From Trichomonas vaginalis G3 (taxonomy: Eukaryota; Parabasalia; Trichomonadida; Trichomonadidae): a stretch of DNA of 64,000 bases. The position numbers and the translations under genes were made by a program. Positions 39,962 to 49,520 of the stretch are shown in pieces. The notes under the pieces are model-generated. The model had not been told where the DNA came from and made no database searches. It saw nothing but the letters and a program-made list of their open reading frames with translations. Location: contig NC_067206.1 of NCBI RefSeq assembly GCF_026262505.1, forward strand, positions 17,008,641 to 17,072,640, in the 5' to 3' direction. Every line of letters begins with the position of its first letter. The stretch's first letter is position 1.

Positions 39962-40909
39962 TTAATTAAAATAACAGAATGAATAAGAATTTTGTATTTG
40001 TGCAATTCCAAGTTTTGGATCTGGACTTTCAAATAATCTAACAACTGAAATTTGATCATTCTTACCGATATTATAAAATATTGGTTCTCCAAAATGAATT
40101 GAATCATATGAGCATGTCATAAGATCTTTAACACGCAATATTGCTATTTTATGGATTTTATCTTGCGGTAGAACGACAAAATAGTTCTGGCCAAGAAATG
40201 ATTTGACTTGAATAGCATTCTTAAGAACATCCATCAGCATATTCGTTTCGCATTGTTTGACTGCAATAGCATCTGGATTTAAAGCTGATAAAGCATAATT
40301 TGATAAAATTATCCCTGTAGAAGGATTGGGATTCTGATTTTTATTATCAAGTGAAGATCCATATCCTATAAGTACTTCTTTTAATGGATCATGATCCTTT
40401 TGAATCTCTTTTAATTGCGAATTAAGATTTGAAATATTAATGTATGTATTAGAGTCGGCAAATATAAACCAATCATAATCTATATAGTTATTTTTGAAGT
40501 GCTTGACTGAGTTGCAGAATTTCACACAATGATCAAAGTCATCTAATTCAAAACCTTCTGTAAAATTAATGATTTCCAATCCATTAACAGGAGACTTGAA
40601 AGGACCTAAATAATTCCTTTCATATTTTGCAGTAAAATCTTTCAATTGTTTTTCCCAGAATCTCATACGATAGTCAGGATTGTGTTTAGTTGAAGAATTC
40701 ATTGGAACATAGAATACAAACGATGAATTCGATTCGATTTTTTGTCTGATTTCTCCATATGCCGACAACCCATCTCCTTCACCTAATAAATAGAAAAGGT
40801 GATAGTAGGTAACAAAGAATAGGATAGGTGATGAAATAACAAAACATAGCATCAGAATAAAATACGAAAATTTGCCTCCAGATCCGAGAATTTGAGACAA
40901 ACTTTGCAT
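39962..40909 (-). CDS. Fringe-like GT31 glycosyltransferase, type II membrane (315 aa)
   Basis: Start ATG at 40909. A TTG one codon upstream is less likely. Residues about 15-42 form one hydrophobic helix (YFILMLCFVISSPILFFVTY), a type II Golgi anchor. The lumenal domain carries the fringe/core-1 galactosyltransferase layout: YDWFIFADSNTYINISNL, at the place of the usual metal-binding DDDT motif, then VLIGYGSSLDN and STGIILSNYALSALN, matching the GGAGYVLS acceptor loop. The usual acidic triplet reads DSN here, so catalytic activity is uncertain. It lies immediately behind a conserved 115-bp element; TTTCATTGATG at the start resembles a trichomonad initiator. Confidence 0.65.
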   Translation of the reverse strand: MQSLSQILGSGGKFSYFILMLCFVISSPILFFVTYYHLFYLLGEGDGLSAYGEIRQKIESNSSFVFYVPMNSSTKHNPDYRMRFWEKQLKDFTAKYERNYLGPFKSPVNGLEIINFTEGFELDDFDHCVKFCNSVKHFKNNYIDYDWFIFADSNTYINISNLNSQLKEIQKDHDPLKEVLIGYGSSLDNKNQNPNPSTGIILSNYALSALNPDAIAVKQCETNMLMDVLKNAIQVKSFLGQNYFVVLPQDKIHKIAILRVKDLMTCSYDSIHFGEPIFYNIGKNDQISVVRLFESPDPKLGIAQIQNSYSFCYFN

Positions 40910-40911
40910 CA

Positions 40912-41030
40912 ATGAAACTCTTAACCTTAATTTTTTTCGCCACCCTTGAGGAACTTTGAAGGAGTAAAATCAGGGTATCCTTCACCAGATGAAAAATGCA
41001 ATCGGTGAAAGTATTTATCACTTCAGAAAT
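40912..41030 (-). promoter_or_regulatory. Conserved non-coding element, copy 2 (upstream of GT31 gene)
   Basis: Aligns with 36485-36600. On the reverse strand it ends AATTAAGGTTAAGAGTTTC directly before the ATG of the GT31 gene, so here it would be the promoter and leader. The palindrome-like GAAGTG...CACTTC block of copy 1 is weaker in this copy. Confidence 0.45.
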
Positions 41031-41542
41031 TCTCATTTAACTAAGGGTTTGAATATAGGTTCTGCAGAAGAAGAGATTTGGATTCGATTAATAATATCAT
41101 CCATATATTTTGGAATGTCTTACTGAAGTTACACCCGGAATATCAAACAAATCTGAACTGGGGAACCTGCAATCCATAATTTTGAAAAAAATTGGTTTCA
41201 CTAAAATAATAACTTTGGGTATGGGATACTATTACATCTATTGATGCTTAAATTTCCGCATGCACAAATTTTGTGTGTTCTAAAATCCAATTTTCAAGGA
41301 ATCCTGCCATCATTCAATGAAAGTATATTTTTTATACGCACAAGTCCATATATGTAAATATTGCTATATACGATTTCCTTTTAAGCTCTTCAGATAGAAA
41401 GATAGAGACGCCCAAAATCTTATAAAAAATTGAATAACCTCTCAATTTTGAATTTCCAGAATTAAAGAGTTTGATATTGCACATCTTGGTTGACTATAAT
41501 TATGAAATTGAGGGAATTGAAAAGTCAATTGAAATTCAATCA

Positions 41543-42841
41543 ATGGATTGTAAAAAAATATGTGAATATTGTCTTTTATACATTGAATTTATACAAGTAT
41601 ATGCTGCCATTCTATTATATTTAAAAGCCCTTCATGATCAACCAAACTTAGATAACTCTATTGCAGTTTTTTATCCAACTCAACCATTAACAACGGGTTA
41701 TGAGTGGTGGTATAATCTTCCATATCTAAAATTTTACTCAATAGTTACTCACGAGCCAGATGAAAGCTTGAATTTTTCGAAAATGACTTTAAAACCATTC
41801 GAAAATATCAATCAAGTGCCTAAAAACTTTACGACACAATCAATTGTACATGTGACATTAATGCCAGAAGTATTTTACCAGCGAGAAATGATTGTTCAAA
41901 ACGGCAAAATAATCAGATTATTTTCCTTCGCCGAAGCAAATTTTTGGTATCCAGTCAAGAGAACTACAAGATATTTTGACGAGTTAGTACATTATGTCCA
42001 GCATTGGACTATGTATGGCCATAATATTCATGATTTTCTATGTGCAATGATGTTTGTACCCAAAGATTTAATGGAAAAGGGGATAGTTGTTGTCAGCCCA
42101 CATCTTTTTCAAAAAATTACCTATGATATTGCTCGATATCTTGATTTGAATATTACATTTGTTTCTATTAAAGATAATGAGCAATTTTTTGTAAGAAAAT
42201 TATGGATTGTTCATACATTAGAGCTTGCCCATGGTTATGCAAGTGGCGGCTTCCAAAAAATACGAGAAATTGTCTTCAAAAAAGAAGATTATAAATATAT
42301 TATGCCAGAAAGATACGTAGTTGCAAACCGACCGAAAAAATCACTAAGGTGCATCAGTGATGCAAACTATCTTGTTAAAATTCTCAACGAAAACACAATA
42401 ATTGAAAAAGGATCCAAATGGATTAGAGATGACAAGTTTTATGATGTTCCTTTGGCCGAAATTATTAAGTACTGGATGTCATTAAAGATATTAGTTACAA
42501 TACAAGGGTCTGGTATTTATAATTCTATTTTTATGCACGAAACGACAGGAATGGTGTTATTATTTTCAAATGTAGCTGATGGGCCAAATATGCAGCTATG
42601 TAGCCATCTTCATATTTTCATGATTGGCGTTATTCATCCAAATATGCAATTTAGAAATAAGAAACCACAGATGACCAACTATACCGATATGGTCACATAT
42701 ACGCAAAGAGTTGTTGATGCAGTATATCACGGTTCATGGACAAACCTTGAAGGTGTGCGAGGATATTACGAACCTGCTTATCCAGTGACTAATGTAACAT
42801 ATTTCATACTAAATTATAATGAGTATATAAGGCACTGGTGA
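41543..42841 (+). CDS. GT61-family glycosyltransferase (DUF563-like, 432 aa)
   Basis: Start chosen at ATG 41543 (MDCKKICEYCLLYIEFIQVY); the open frame extends 24 codons further upstream without an ATG. A short hydrophobic stretch at residues 7-25 could be a signal anchor. The catalytic part has the GT61 layout: a central segment (HWTMYGHNIHDFLCAMMFVP), then RCISDANYLVKILNENTIIE, and the nucleotide-sugar-binding end VTIQGSGIYNSIFMHETTGM. GT61 enzymes add xylose, arabinose or GlcNAc in the secretory pathway; the substrate here is unknown. Intact, single exon. It diverges from the GT31 gene, and the two may serve surface glycan synthesis. Confidence 0.75.
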   Translation: MDCKKICEYCLLYIEFIQVYAAILLYLKALHDQPNLDNSIAVFYPTQPLTTGYEWWYNLPYLKFYSIVTHEPDESLNFSKMTLKPFENINQVPKNFTTQSIVHVTLMPEVFYQREMIVQNGKIIRLFSFAEANFWYPVKRTTRYFDELVHYVQHWTMYGHNIHDFLCAMMFVPKDLMEKGIVVVSPHLFQKITYDIARYLDLNITFVSIKDNEQFFVRKLWIVHTLELAHGYASGGFQKIREIVFKKEDYKYIMPERYVVANRPKKSLRCISDANYLVKILNENTIIEKGSKWIRDDKFYDVPLAEIIKYWMSLKILVTIQGSGIYNSIFMHETTGMVLLFSNVADGPNMQLCSHLHIFMIGVIHPNMQFRNKKPQMTNYTDMVTYTQRVVDAVYHGSWTNLEGVRGYYEPAYPVTNVTYFILNYNEYIRHW

Positions 42842-43395
42842 GAATATTATAGATTTATATATTAAATATTAGAATAAATTGTTTGAATTTTTTGCTTTTT
42901 AGTTTTAAATCTATTAATTTTATATAAATGTAATTTGTTTGAATATGTGAATCATCTTATTAAGAAAATGATCGACATATACTTATATTTGTTTTCAAAA
43001 TTCGTAATAAGCCAATTTTGATAAAGAACAATTGAAGAAATATTACATGTATAGAATCTATTAGAATATTTGATTGTCAAAATCGTAAAATACTAATGAT
43101 AACCAATACATTTCCCTTTGTTCATTAGTATTCTAATCAAATGCTTGTGTCATATAAATATATATCGGCAATAGATTATTTGCTCAATTTATAAAATCAA
43201 AACATGCGAAATATCATCAGAAATTTAATACAGTATTGAATATATGCACACTGAGACTGCATGTCTCCCACAATCAGACACTTTTATAAAATTTTTATAT
43301 AACTATCATGAAATAAAAAATATCATTTTGTAATATAAACGTTATTTAATATTTAATATACTATAGGGAAAATAATTTGATTGGTTTGCAACATG
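42842..43395. other. AT-rich gap between convergent genes
   Basis: 550 bp between the stop of the GT61 gene and the stop of the reverse-strand gene at 43396. No ORF or repeat noted. Confidence 0.5.
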
Positions 43396-44025
43396 TTATG
43401 GGTAATTAAGTGTTCTAGGTGGTTTTTGCAATTTGAAGTTATTCGAAGTTAGATATGATACAAATAGAATAATATGAAGCGCTGCAAATAAATATCTGAA
43501 GACATTTCTTTGCTTCTCTGGTGAAATTGATAAGATTTCGTTCATGAATTTCGTAGGAGCCTTGAATGCAAGACGAACTGTGTCAACAAGGTTAGCTTTC
43601 TCTTTAAGACAATCTTCTTCGAGATATGGCTGGTTGAGAGGTACAGATGATGTTGTTGAAGAATATTCTTCCGAAGTGACCGAGCTTGTTGATGATCTGG
43701 ATGGAGTGTATGCTTGTCTCTTTTGTGACTTTGTACTTGTTGATAAGTAATCAATTCTAAGGTTAGCAACGTGTTCTCTGCTTGGAGCAAGCTGTAATGT
43801 AGCTCTCTTACCTCTAGATTCCATGAATTCACGAAGCTGAAGAATCATTGTACGCTTTAAATATGGTGGATCGATTTGAAGATCATTTTTACGGCACATG
43901 TTCAATAAGGCCTGGGCTGAGTTATTCGCAAGATCTTCCCAGTCGAAAGCGGCATCGCCTCCCAACGAAAAACCAAATAATGGATCGTTTGCTGAGATTG
44001 GAAAGAACTTGCGCTGCGCAAACAT
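43396..44025 (-). CDS. Tail-anchored protein with SAP/LEM-like motif (209 aa)
   Basis: ATG at 44025 (MFAQRKFFPISAND). Residues about 33-65 (ALLNMCRKNDLQIDPPYLKR then TMILQLREFMES) have the helix-extended loop-helix pattern of SAP/HeH/LEM domains, which bind DNA or chromatin. A Ser/Thr-rich linker follows (SRSSTSSVTSEEYSSTTSSV). Residues about 180-198 are a hydrophobic segment (YLFAALHIILFVSYLT) near the C-terminus. This architecture recalls small inner-nuclear-membrane proteins of the Man1/Src1 type, but with one membrane segment and an N-terminal motif. Function inferred only. Confidence 0.6.
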   Translation of the reverse strand: MFAQRKFFPISANDPLFGFSLGGDAAFDWEDLANNSAQALLNMCRKNDLQIDPPYLKRTMILQLREFMESRGKRATLQLAPSREHVANLRIDYLSTSTKSQKRQAYTPSRSSTSSVTSEEYSSTTSSVPLNQPYLEEDCLKEKANLVDTVRLAFKAPTKFMNEILSISPEKQRNVFRYLFAALHIILFVSYLTSNNFKLQKPPRTLNYP

Positions 44026-44425
44026 TGTCACCTTTTTGCTTCATTTCAAATTTTTGTTGCGAATTTTGACACCAGGCACTTTAAAAAGTTTACATTTGTA
44101 ACGCTTTATTTTTGACATTTGTTTATGCCGAAGTTATCTTGATGTTGAAAAATCAAATAAAATTTTATATATTTCTGGTTCACGGTTGATGATTTTTTTT
44201 ACTTTTTTTACTTTTTGCCGATTGATGATAATTTGTACAAAAATTAGAATTATTTTGTAATAAACAGAAATTCATCAAAAGTGACAGCTCTCAATTTTTT
44301 GACATTTGTAAATTCTAAATTGAATGAGAAAAATGAAATAATACTAAGCATAATACAATATTCTAGATTTAATTATAATTAGGAAAAGTTAGTTTTGAGA
44401 GTACTTTTCATAGGCATATAGAATG
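44026..44425. other. Intergenic DNA ahead of the nested transposon block
   Basis: 400 bp with no gene. It contains 44262-44286, one arm of a perfect 25-bp inverted repeat whose partner is at 53811-53835. Confidence 0.5.
44262..44286 (+). repeat. 25-bp inverted repeat, left arm
   Basis: Perfect reverse complement of 53811-53835, ending in AAAAGTGACA, a word also found at MULE and IS3-like ends in this window. The two arms flank the entire nested block. Confidence 0.85.
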
Positions 44426-45158
44426 AAATCTTCTGAAAAATAATATCACATAAACTCATATTATTTTCTAATATATAACTATTTTATATAAAAAAATTCA
44501 ATGATCTTAAAAGCGAAGGATAAACCTCAAAATTTACGAATATAATGAGTGGGAATATAATGCTTATCTATCATAAAACCATATGAAATATCAATTTTTG
44601 CTTTACGCCTAATTTTTGACGACAATTAGCAAAAAATGTTAAATGTTAACACTCAGTCCATTTGAATATGAAAAATAAAATTGACTTTGATTAAATGTTT
44701 TTATTTATCATGCAATTCTTCTTGCGACCAAAGATTTGAATAAAAGTTCAAAAAATAAGATAGCTTAAAAAATAATATACGGTAGTGTTTACTAATAGAT
44801 GAATAGTATATAAATTCTATTAAAATGGATTTGATCCAAAAAAATATATAAAATTTGATCATAAATAAAATCGTTTTAAATTACTTCTTCATTTAAATTA
44901 TAACAATTATTTTTGGTTTTATATTTTTTTGGATCAAATCCATTTTAATAGAATTTATATACTATTCATCTATTAGTAAACACTACCGTATATTATTTTT
45001 TAAGCTATCGAGAAAGGGACAGACTAGCCCATTGTCACTTTTTAATTTCGCAAATGAACGCTTATGGAGTGGAGTTTTTGGGTAAATCTGATTTGCTTAT
45101 AAATGAAATAAAATTAAAAGAAACCATATTGGCATTATATTATGCAAAAATAAATAAT

Positions 45159-45604
45159 CTTACTTAGTACTTTTAAAGTTAATTTCAGAAAAAATTTGAC
45201 ACAATGGTATCCGGCACATACAAGTGGTGTACAACCAAAATATAAGTTGGTTTAAACATATATTGCTATATCTCATGATCTTACTTAGTACTTTTAAAGT
45301 TAATTTCAGAAAAAAATTGACACAATGGTATCCGGCACATACAAGTGGTGTACAACCAAAATATAAGTTGGTTTAAACATATATTGCTATATCTCATGAT
45401 CTTACTTAGTACTTTTAAAGTTAATTTCAGAAAAAATTTGACACAATGGTATCCGGCACATACAAGTGGTGTACAACCAAAATATAAGTTGGTTTAAACA
45501 TATATTGCTATATCTCATGATCTTACTTAGTACTTTTAAAGTTAATTTCAGAAAAAATTTGACACAATAGTATCCGGCACATACAAGTGGTGTACAACCA
45601 AAAT
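45159..45604. repeat. 121-bp subterminal tandem repeats of the MULE (3.7 units)
   Basis: Units with TACTTAGTACTTTTAAAG at 45161, 45282, 45403 and 45524, period 121 bp, almost identical. They lie between the left TIR and the transposase ATG (45765). In other DNA transposons such subterminal repeats bind transposase; here that is inference. Confidence 0.95.
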
Positions 45605-45764
45605 TTCATATCCCTAGTTTTACATTTATGTTTAGTTTTATTTCACCTAATTTTCAAAGATCATAATTGAATTAGATGGCCAAGCTATTCAAAACACGAC
45701 CAAGCTTATCAAAATAAGACCAATATATTCAAAATTCTTTATTCTTTCAAATCATTTCATTTTA

Positions 45765-47206
45765 ATGCAGATCCAAGATCACGAACTCACATATATCGAG
45801 TTGCTTAAGTATGGAGTGCAACAAGAAATACAAGCAGGTTGTAGTTATTCATATAAAACTAGGAAAGAAAGAAATCAAATCCAATTTAATTGTAAGTGGC
45901 CGAATTGTCCATGTCGCTTCCTTGTTGATACACTTCCCGATGACAAGTACCACATACGAAAATGTATTAACACCCACAATCATTCTGCCCCTTTTCCAAA
46001 CAAATCACAACAAATTACATCATATTTTTATAGATCTTATTTAACAAGATATTTTGAATCAAATCAAGACCGTGTTTACGCACAATTAAGGTGTTTCAAA
46101 GATCTTAATATCCCATTTGATAGTGGGATCATTCCGGAAATGTTTCAACAATCTACAGATGCTTTAAAAAAGTTTTCTAAACGCCTTCATGCAATCAATA
46201 CCCGTTTCTCAGCGGATGATGTTACATCTCTTGCAATTTTTGTCGACATGGTTAAGAGTCATTCTCCGGATGATCTCATCGAGTTTATTCACGACCCAGA
46301 TCGTATGATTTTCTATTACGCCCCATTCGAAGCAAATGCTTTTTCACATCAAATACAAACTTATCACATTGATTCCACTTATAAGCTCTTGCGCTCTCGC
46401 ATACCATTTTATGCCGTCACTGGCAAATTCGCGGAATCAATTGTTTTTCCGTTTTTGTATTTTTTCGTTTGGCCTGACACAAGTGAAAATATACAAGTTT
46501 GTCTCACAGCATATTTTGGCTCCATCAATCGCGAACCATCTTATTTTTCAATGGACTGCGCACCTCAAATCACAAATGCTGTTGAAACAGCCATCCCTTA
46601 TGCCAGATCATTTGGTGTGGCGTTCATGTGTTGCGCGCTGTCATGAGAAAGGCTGAAAAGTTTCAAGATCGTTCCAACTTCGAAACTTTCTATAACTTAA
46701 TGAAGTTATTGGTCTTTGGTTCTGAAGAGGAAGAAATTGATCCTGATGAAGTTTACAACAATTTAGAAGAAATTTTAAATGAGGAACCTGCTGCCCGTGA
46801 ATATTTTGACCGACAGTGGCGCCATCATCTTGACAGGTGGATGCTTCGCTATAGAAATGAAGGAGATGGAACAAACAACATCTCGGAATCACATTTCAAG
46901 GTTTTGAAGCACCAGTACTTCCCAGAAAGGCGAAATCTTCGACTCGATGAACTTGTCATCGAGTTATATTCCAGTGTTGTTCCTTCATTCCTGATTAAGT
47001 TGCAAATTAAAGGTCTGGATTCAGAGAGAAGTGTTAAAGTTATCAAAAAAGTCACAAGAGATTTCGAAGAAATGACACAATTTAAAAAAGTCGAATGCAT
47101 CAGTATGCTTGAAGCTGTTCAGAAAGGTCTGAAAAATGATACACTTGATCCCAACATTGTTTACTCAACATTAAAAATATTATTGCAAAGAAAACATTTG
47201 ATTTAA
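45765..47206 (+). pseudogene. MULE transposase, one frameshift
   Basis: N-terminal zinc-binding domain of the FLYWCH/WRKY-like type: CKWPNCPCRF then HIRKCINTHNH (residues 45-85). The MULE DDE core shows first D in QTYHIDSTYKLL and second D in YFSMDCAPQIT; the third acidic residue should lie after the frameshift, where DGTNNISESHFK fits. Frame one is open for 293 codons (45765-46646). The second half continues in another frame from about 46628 to 47206 (192 codons), so a single frameshift near 46620-46645 separates them. The upstream sequence TCATTTCATTTTAATG resembles a trichomonad initiator. It is a recent copy or carries a sequencing error. Confidence 0.85.
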
Positions 47207-47537
47207 TAAACATTTAATTTATTATAATTAATTTTTTATTACAGTATAGTAAAAAATGCTATAAATAAATTATTATATTTTATTAAAATGTGACTTTTAA
47301 TAGTAAGTGAATAAAATAAATCAGGAATTGGGAAAGAAATAAGGTTAATTAAAAATAATGAAAATTACAAGTTTAAGGTTAATGAAAAAGTGACAATGGG
47401 CGAGTTTGTCCCCCACTCTTAAGCTATCTTATTTTTTGAACTTTTATTCAAATCTTTGGTCGCAAGAAGAATTGCATGATAAATAAAAACATTTAATCAA
47501 AGTCAATTTTATTTTTCATATTCAAATGGACTGAGTG

Positions 47538-48434
47538 TGGGAACAGGACAAATTTGCCACACGGCACTTTTTTAAAAAAAAATTAATGGAGCGGAGCGAT
47601 ACTCTGCTGCAGGAGCCCCAAGGCTCCCAATCATTACGAAAGGGAGCCTCAGGGCTCCTGAGAATCCATCAGCAGAGGCCTTTTCATTTGGCCTCTGCTG
47701 ATCAAAGATTCGGCGAAGCCATTCTTCGTCTCAGGAGCCCCAAGGCTCCCAATCATTACGAAAGGGAGCCTCAGGGCTCCTGAGAATCCATCAGCAGAGG
47801 CCTTTTCATTTGGCCTCTGCTGATCAAAGATTCGGCGAAGCCATTCTTCGTCTCAGGAGCCCCAAGGCTCCCAATCATTACGAAAGGGAGCCTCAGGGCT
47901 CCTGAGAATCCATCAGCAGAGGCCTTTTCATTTGGCCTCTGCTGATCAAAGATTCGGCGAAGCCATTCTTCGTCTCAGGAGCCCCAAGGCTCCCAATCAT
48001 TACGAAAGGGAGCCTCGGGGCTCCTGAGAAACCTCTTTGAGAAGGTTTTCTTAAAGAAAACCTTCTCAAAGATGATTGTCAGCATTCACTCAAAATCTAC
48101 CAAGAGTTTCAAAGTTTCAAATCTATCTGAAATGAAGCTTTGAATCTCTTGTATATCTAATTGTAGAGGTACCTTTTCAAAATGTCTTCTATTGATTAAA
48201 TTTAATCAGTAAAAGTCATTTTGAAAAGGTACATCTCTATAATTGCTATTGAGCATTCACTCTTGGAACCTTGGAGCTCTTGTGTAGTGCATGAAAACTC
48301 CAAGATTCTAGCATAAAACATATATCATAGACATAATTTCTTCAAATATAATTTAAGGTTATTTTTTAAAAAAATAGAAAAGCATAATTTAAGGTTATTG
48401 AAAAAGTGACACCTGGCAAATTTGTCCCGCACTC
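47538..48434. mobile_element. Non-autonomous MULE relative (897 bp)
   Basis: Target duplication GACTGAGTG at 47529-47537 and 48435-48443; the palindrome's intact left arm shows the empty site. Ends carry GGGACAAATTTGCC and (T)GTCACTTTTT words in inverted orientation, close to the ends of the MULE at 45010-47418; the right subterminal AAGGTTA region is also alike. No ORF. The interior is made of hairpins and a 122-bp tandem repeat with a GC content far above the surroundings. Confidence 0.9.
47610..48030. repeat. 122-bp tandem repeat, each unit two to three hairpins
   Basis: Units start at 47611, 47733, 47855 and 47977 (last partial). Each contains AGGAGCCCCAAGGCTCCC with its complement about 32 bp later, then ATCAGCAGAGGCC...GGCCTCTGCTGAT and a small GAATGG/CGGCGAAG dyad. 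Two further hairpins follow outside the repeat: 48037-48075 (AGAAGGTTTTC core) and 48166-48241 (AGAGGTACCTTTTCAAAATG). Confidence 0.95.
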
Positions 48435-48670
48435 GACTGAGTGTTAACATTTAACATTTTTTGCTAATTGTCGTCAAAAATTAGGCGTAAAGCAAAAATT
48501 GATATTTCATATGGTTTTATGATAGATAAGCATTATATTCCCACTCATTATATTCGTAAATTTTGAGGTTTATCCTTCGCTTTTAAGATCATTGAATTTG
48601 ATTTTTATATAAAATAGTTATATATTAGAAAATAATATGAGTTTATGTGATATTATTTTTCAGAAGATTT

Positions 48671-48712
48671 TGTGTTCTTCTTCAAAATTTTATTTTTTAT
48701 TAAAAAGAATCT
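48671..48712. other. Short spacer between palindrome and element B
   Basis: About 40 bp of AT-rich DNA between the outer end of the palindrome and the TTAC flank of element B. Confidence 0.5.
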
Positions 48713-49520
48713 TTACTGTTGCATGCTAAGTTCGGTCAACGATAGAAATTGAGTGGAAATTAATCGTCGAGGAAGTATGATTATGTAAAGTAAAAAAAAT
48801 GTTGTGGGATTTTTAATATTATATATTATTTTATAATAAATTTTTTTTGAGTCATTTTAAGAAGCACATATAATTTTTTGAATTTAAAAATTAAAGTAGT
48901 GTCAAACGAATTTATCACTTAATTTAATACTCAGATTTCTTAAAATTAATGAAAAAAGGTTTTCTGAGAACTTTTGAGAATGGTTTTCAAATCCCATTAT
49001 TGAAAATATATAGGTATTGTATGAAATTCAAACTCTATATTTATTAAAATTCTAAATTTTTAATAAAATAACTTTTCAGAGGAATATGATTTTGAATGGT
49101 TGATTAATAAGTATAAAAATGTCTACGATTTTAAGGGTATAGTAAACTCAAAATTCTAGAGTTTTGAGAGTGCCAATAAACTCTATAGGCCTATATATAT
49201 CTATATTTTAAAGGAGAGGTTACGCCATAATATTTGATATTATAAATTATTAATTCAAAATAAAAGTAGAAAATGAAACTAATTTTATTCTAACCTATAT
49301 AAATATATCAATAATCTAAAATGATTATAGTCTGAACTATATTTTACCAGATTATCAAATATAAGAGAAATGAAATAAGGCATAAAAATATCATAGCATA
49401 ATTATTGGATAAATGCATTAATAAATTATTTATATCATAATGAGAAAAAATCAAAATAAGAAAATGAGCATAATAATAATTTAATTAAAAACAAAAACAA
49501 TAAATAAAATGTAATTTTCG

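Larger units (their letters stand above)
45010..47418 (+). mobile_element. MULE DNA transposon (2.4 kb)
   Basis: Terminal inverted repeats of 34 bp (45010-45043 and 47385-47418) share GGGACA, GCCCATTGTCACTTTTT and differ at about five positions. The flanks TTAAGCTATC occur on both sides (45000-45009 and 47419-47428), a 9-10-bp target duplication as expected for Mutator-like elements. Inside: four 121-bp subterminal repeats and a transposase gene. It sits in the right arm of the giant palindrome, so it is younger than that element. Confidence 0.95.
44426..48670. mobile_element. Giant palindrome (foldback element) with two nested insertions
   Basis: Left arm 44426-44852 (427 bp), loop about 44853-44916, right arm in three blocks: 44917-45009, 47429-47537 and 48444-48670 (429 bp in all). 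The right arm is the near-perfect reverse complement of the left once two insertions (MULE 45010-47418 and its relative 47538-48434) and their target duplications are taken out. The original element was ~920 bp. It has no coding capacity and no obvious target duplication of its own. Arms of this length could form a cruciform or a long double-stranded RNA. Confidence 0.9.
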
